64,000 nt of DNA. It comes from Dromaius novaehollandiae. Its lineage: Eukaryota > Chordata > Aves > Casuariiformes > Dromaiidae. Shown here one piece after another: positions 63,501 through 64,000 of this stretch (positions within the stretch are counted from its first letter, which is position 1; the number at the start of each line of letters is the position of its first letter). The position numbers were made by a program, and so were the translations under genes. Below the pieces are notes generated by a model that was given only the letters and a program-made list of their open reading frames with translations, searched no databases and had not been told where the DNA came from. The stretch spans positions 71,681,601 to 71,745,600 of the forward strand of contig NC_088102.1 of assembly GCF_036370855.1 (NCBI RefSeq), written 5' to 3'.

Positions 63501-64000
63501 AATTAATCACTGGTGTGTGTGCATGTATATATACATATATATATGTATATATATATGATTGAAGGATATACCTAGATTCAGAACAATAATAATTAAAGAA
63601 ATTAAAGCAAGGGGCAACATCAGACATAGCCACGTAAGCTATAAATCAAGTGCTACATCTCCCCTTTTGCTGACCTACAGGTTCTGAAGATGACAATATA
63701 AAAATTGAAAAATACCTGTTAGCCCCCTACTTAATCATCATTTATCAAACTACTAATTCAAAAAATACATTTCTTGTGCATGTGCTCTCTGAAGCACCAA
63801 ACAAATTCTCTAAATAATTTTAGAGAAATGCATTCAAATAAAAACGCATCAACTTAGCTCAGTTCCGCTTGTGACCTTTAAAAAACAAATGCTTACTAAG
63901 ATTCATAACAAGACTTTTCTTGTTTTGTTCTGCAGAACTATCATGGAAAATTCAAAGCTGGGCTAACAGTTGTGCCCTAGTGCTCAAGTAAAGATTCCTT
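57500..64000. other. Flanking DNA upstream of PAK6, no supported gene
   Basis: Short open frames occur on both strands, including three overlapping ones at 57549-57861, but none shows a recognisable domain. Only low-complexity tracts stand out. In human, BUB1B lies on this side of PAK6; none of its exons was recognised here. Confidence 0.5.
63513..63558 (+). repeat. (TG)n and (TA)n microsatellite
   Basis: Alternating tgtgtgtgtg, then mixed tatata/catata units, ending tatatatatatg. Confidence 0.85.

Overview
The window is vertebrate nuclear DNA from an amniote, most likely a bird and at least a sauropsid. Two multi-exon vertebrate genes with GT-AG introns are present. The interspersed repeats are CR1-type LINE fragments and old MIR-like SINE pieces, and no Alu, B1 or L1 sequence was seen. 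No bacterial, viral, CRISPR or RNA-gene content was found.

Layout. (1) Positions 55-18346 on the + strand hold the 3' part of PLCB2 (phospholipase C beta-2): 18 coding exons encoding 709 residues, from the acidic end of the X-Y linker through the Y half-barrel, the C2 domain, a linker and the long coiled-coil C-terminal domain to a natural stop. The 5' half of the gene lies left of the window. A likely poly(A) signal is at 21070-21075. (2) Positions about 21100-29690 are the tail-to-tail interval between the two genes, with old repeats and no supported gene. (3) Positions 29926-45253 on the - strand hold the complete PAK6 coding region: 8 coding exons, 667 residues, with an N-terminal CRIB, a Ser-rich middle and a C-terminal group II PAK kinase domain. 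(4) Positions 45254-57398 are upstream of the PAK6 start codon and probably hold 5'-UTR introns. They include CR1 and MIR pieces and a 1006-bp tandem duplication. A CpG-rich block near 57.15-57.5 kb, with a good - strand splice donor, is the best candidate PAK6 promoter and first non-coding exon. (5) Positions 57.5-64 kb are flanking DNA with no supported gene.

PLCB2 and PAK6 are also convergent neighbours in the human genome, which supports both assignments. They share no pathway step that the sequence shows: PLCB2 produces IP3 and DAG downstream of G proteins, and PAK6 is a CDC42-family effector kinase.

The most notable observations are a perfect 45-bp tandem duplication that copies the end of a PLCB2 exon together with its splice donor, giving two identical donors 45 nt apart that are both in frame; a GC-AG intron in the same gene with a second in-frame GC donor copy 21 nt upstream; a 17-nt G tract just upstream of a PLCB2 splice acceptor; and the nearly identical 1006-bp tandem duplication upstream of PAK6. 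No wholly new biological system was found.
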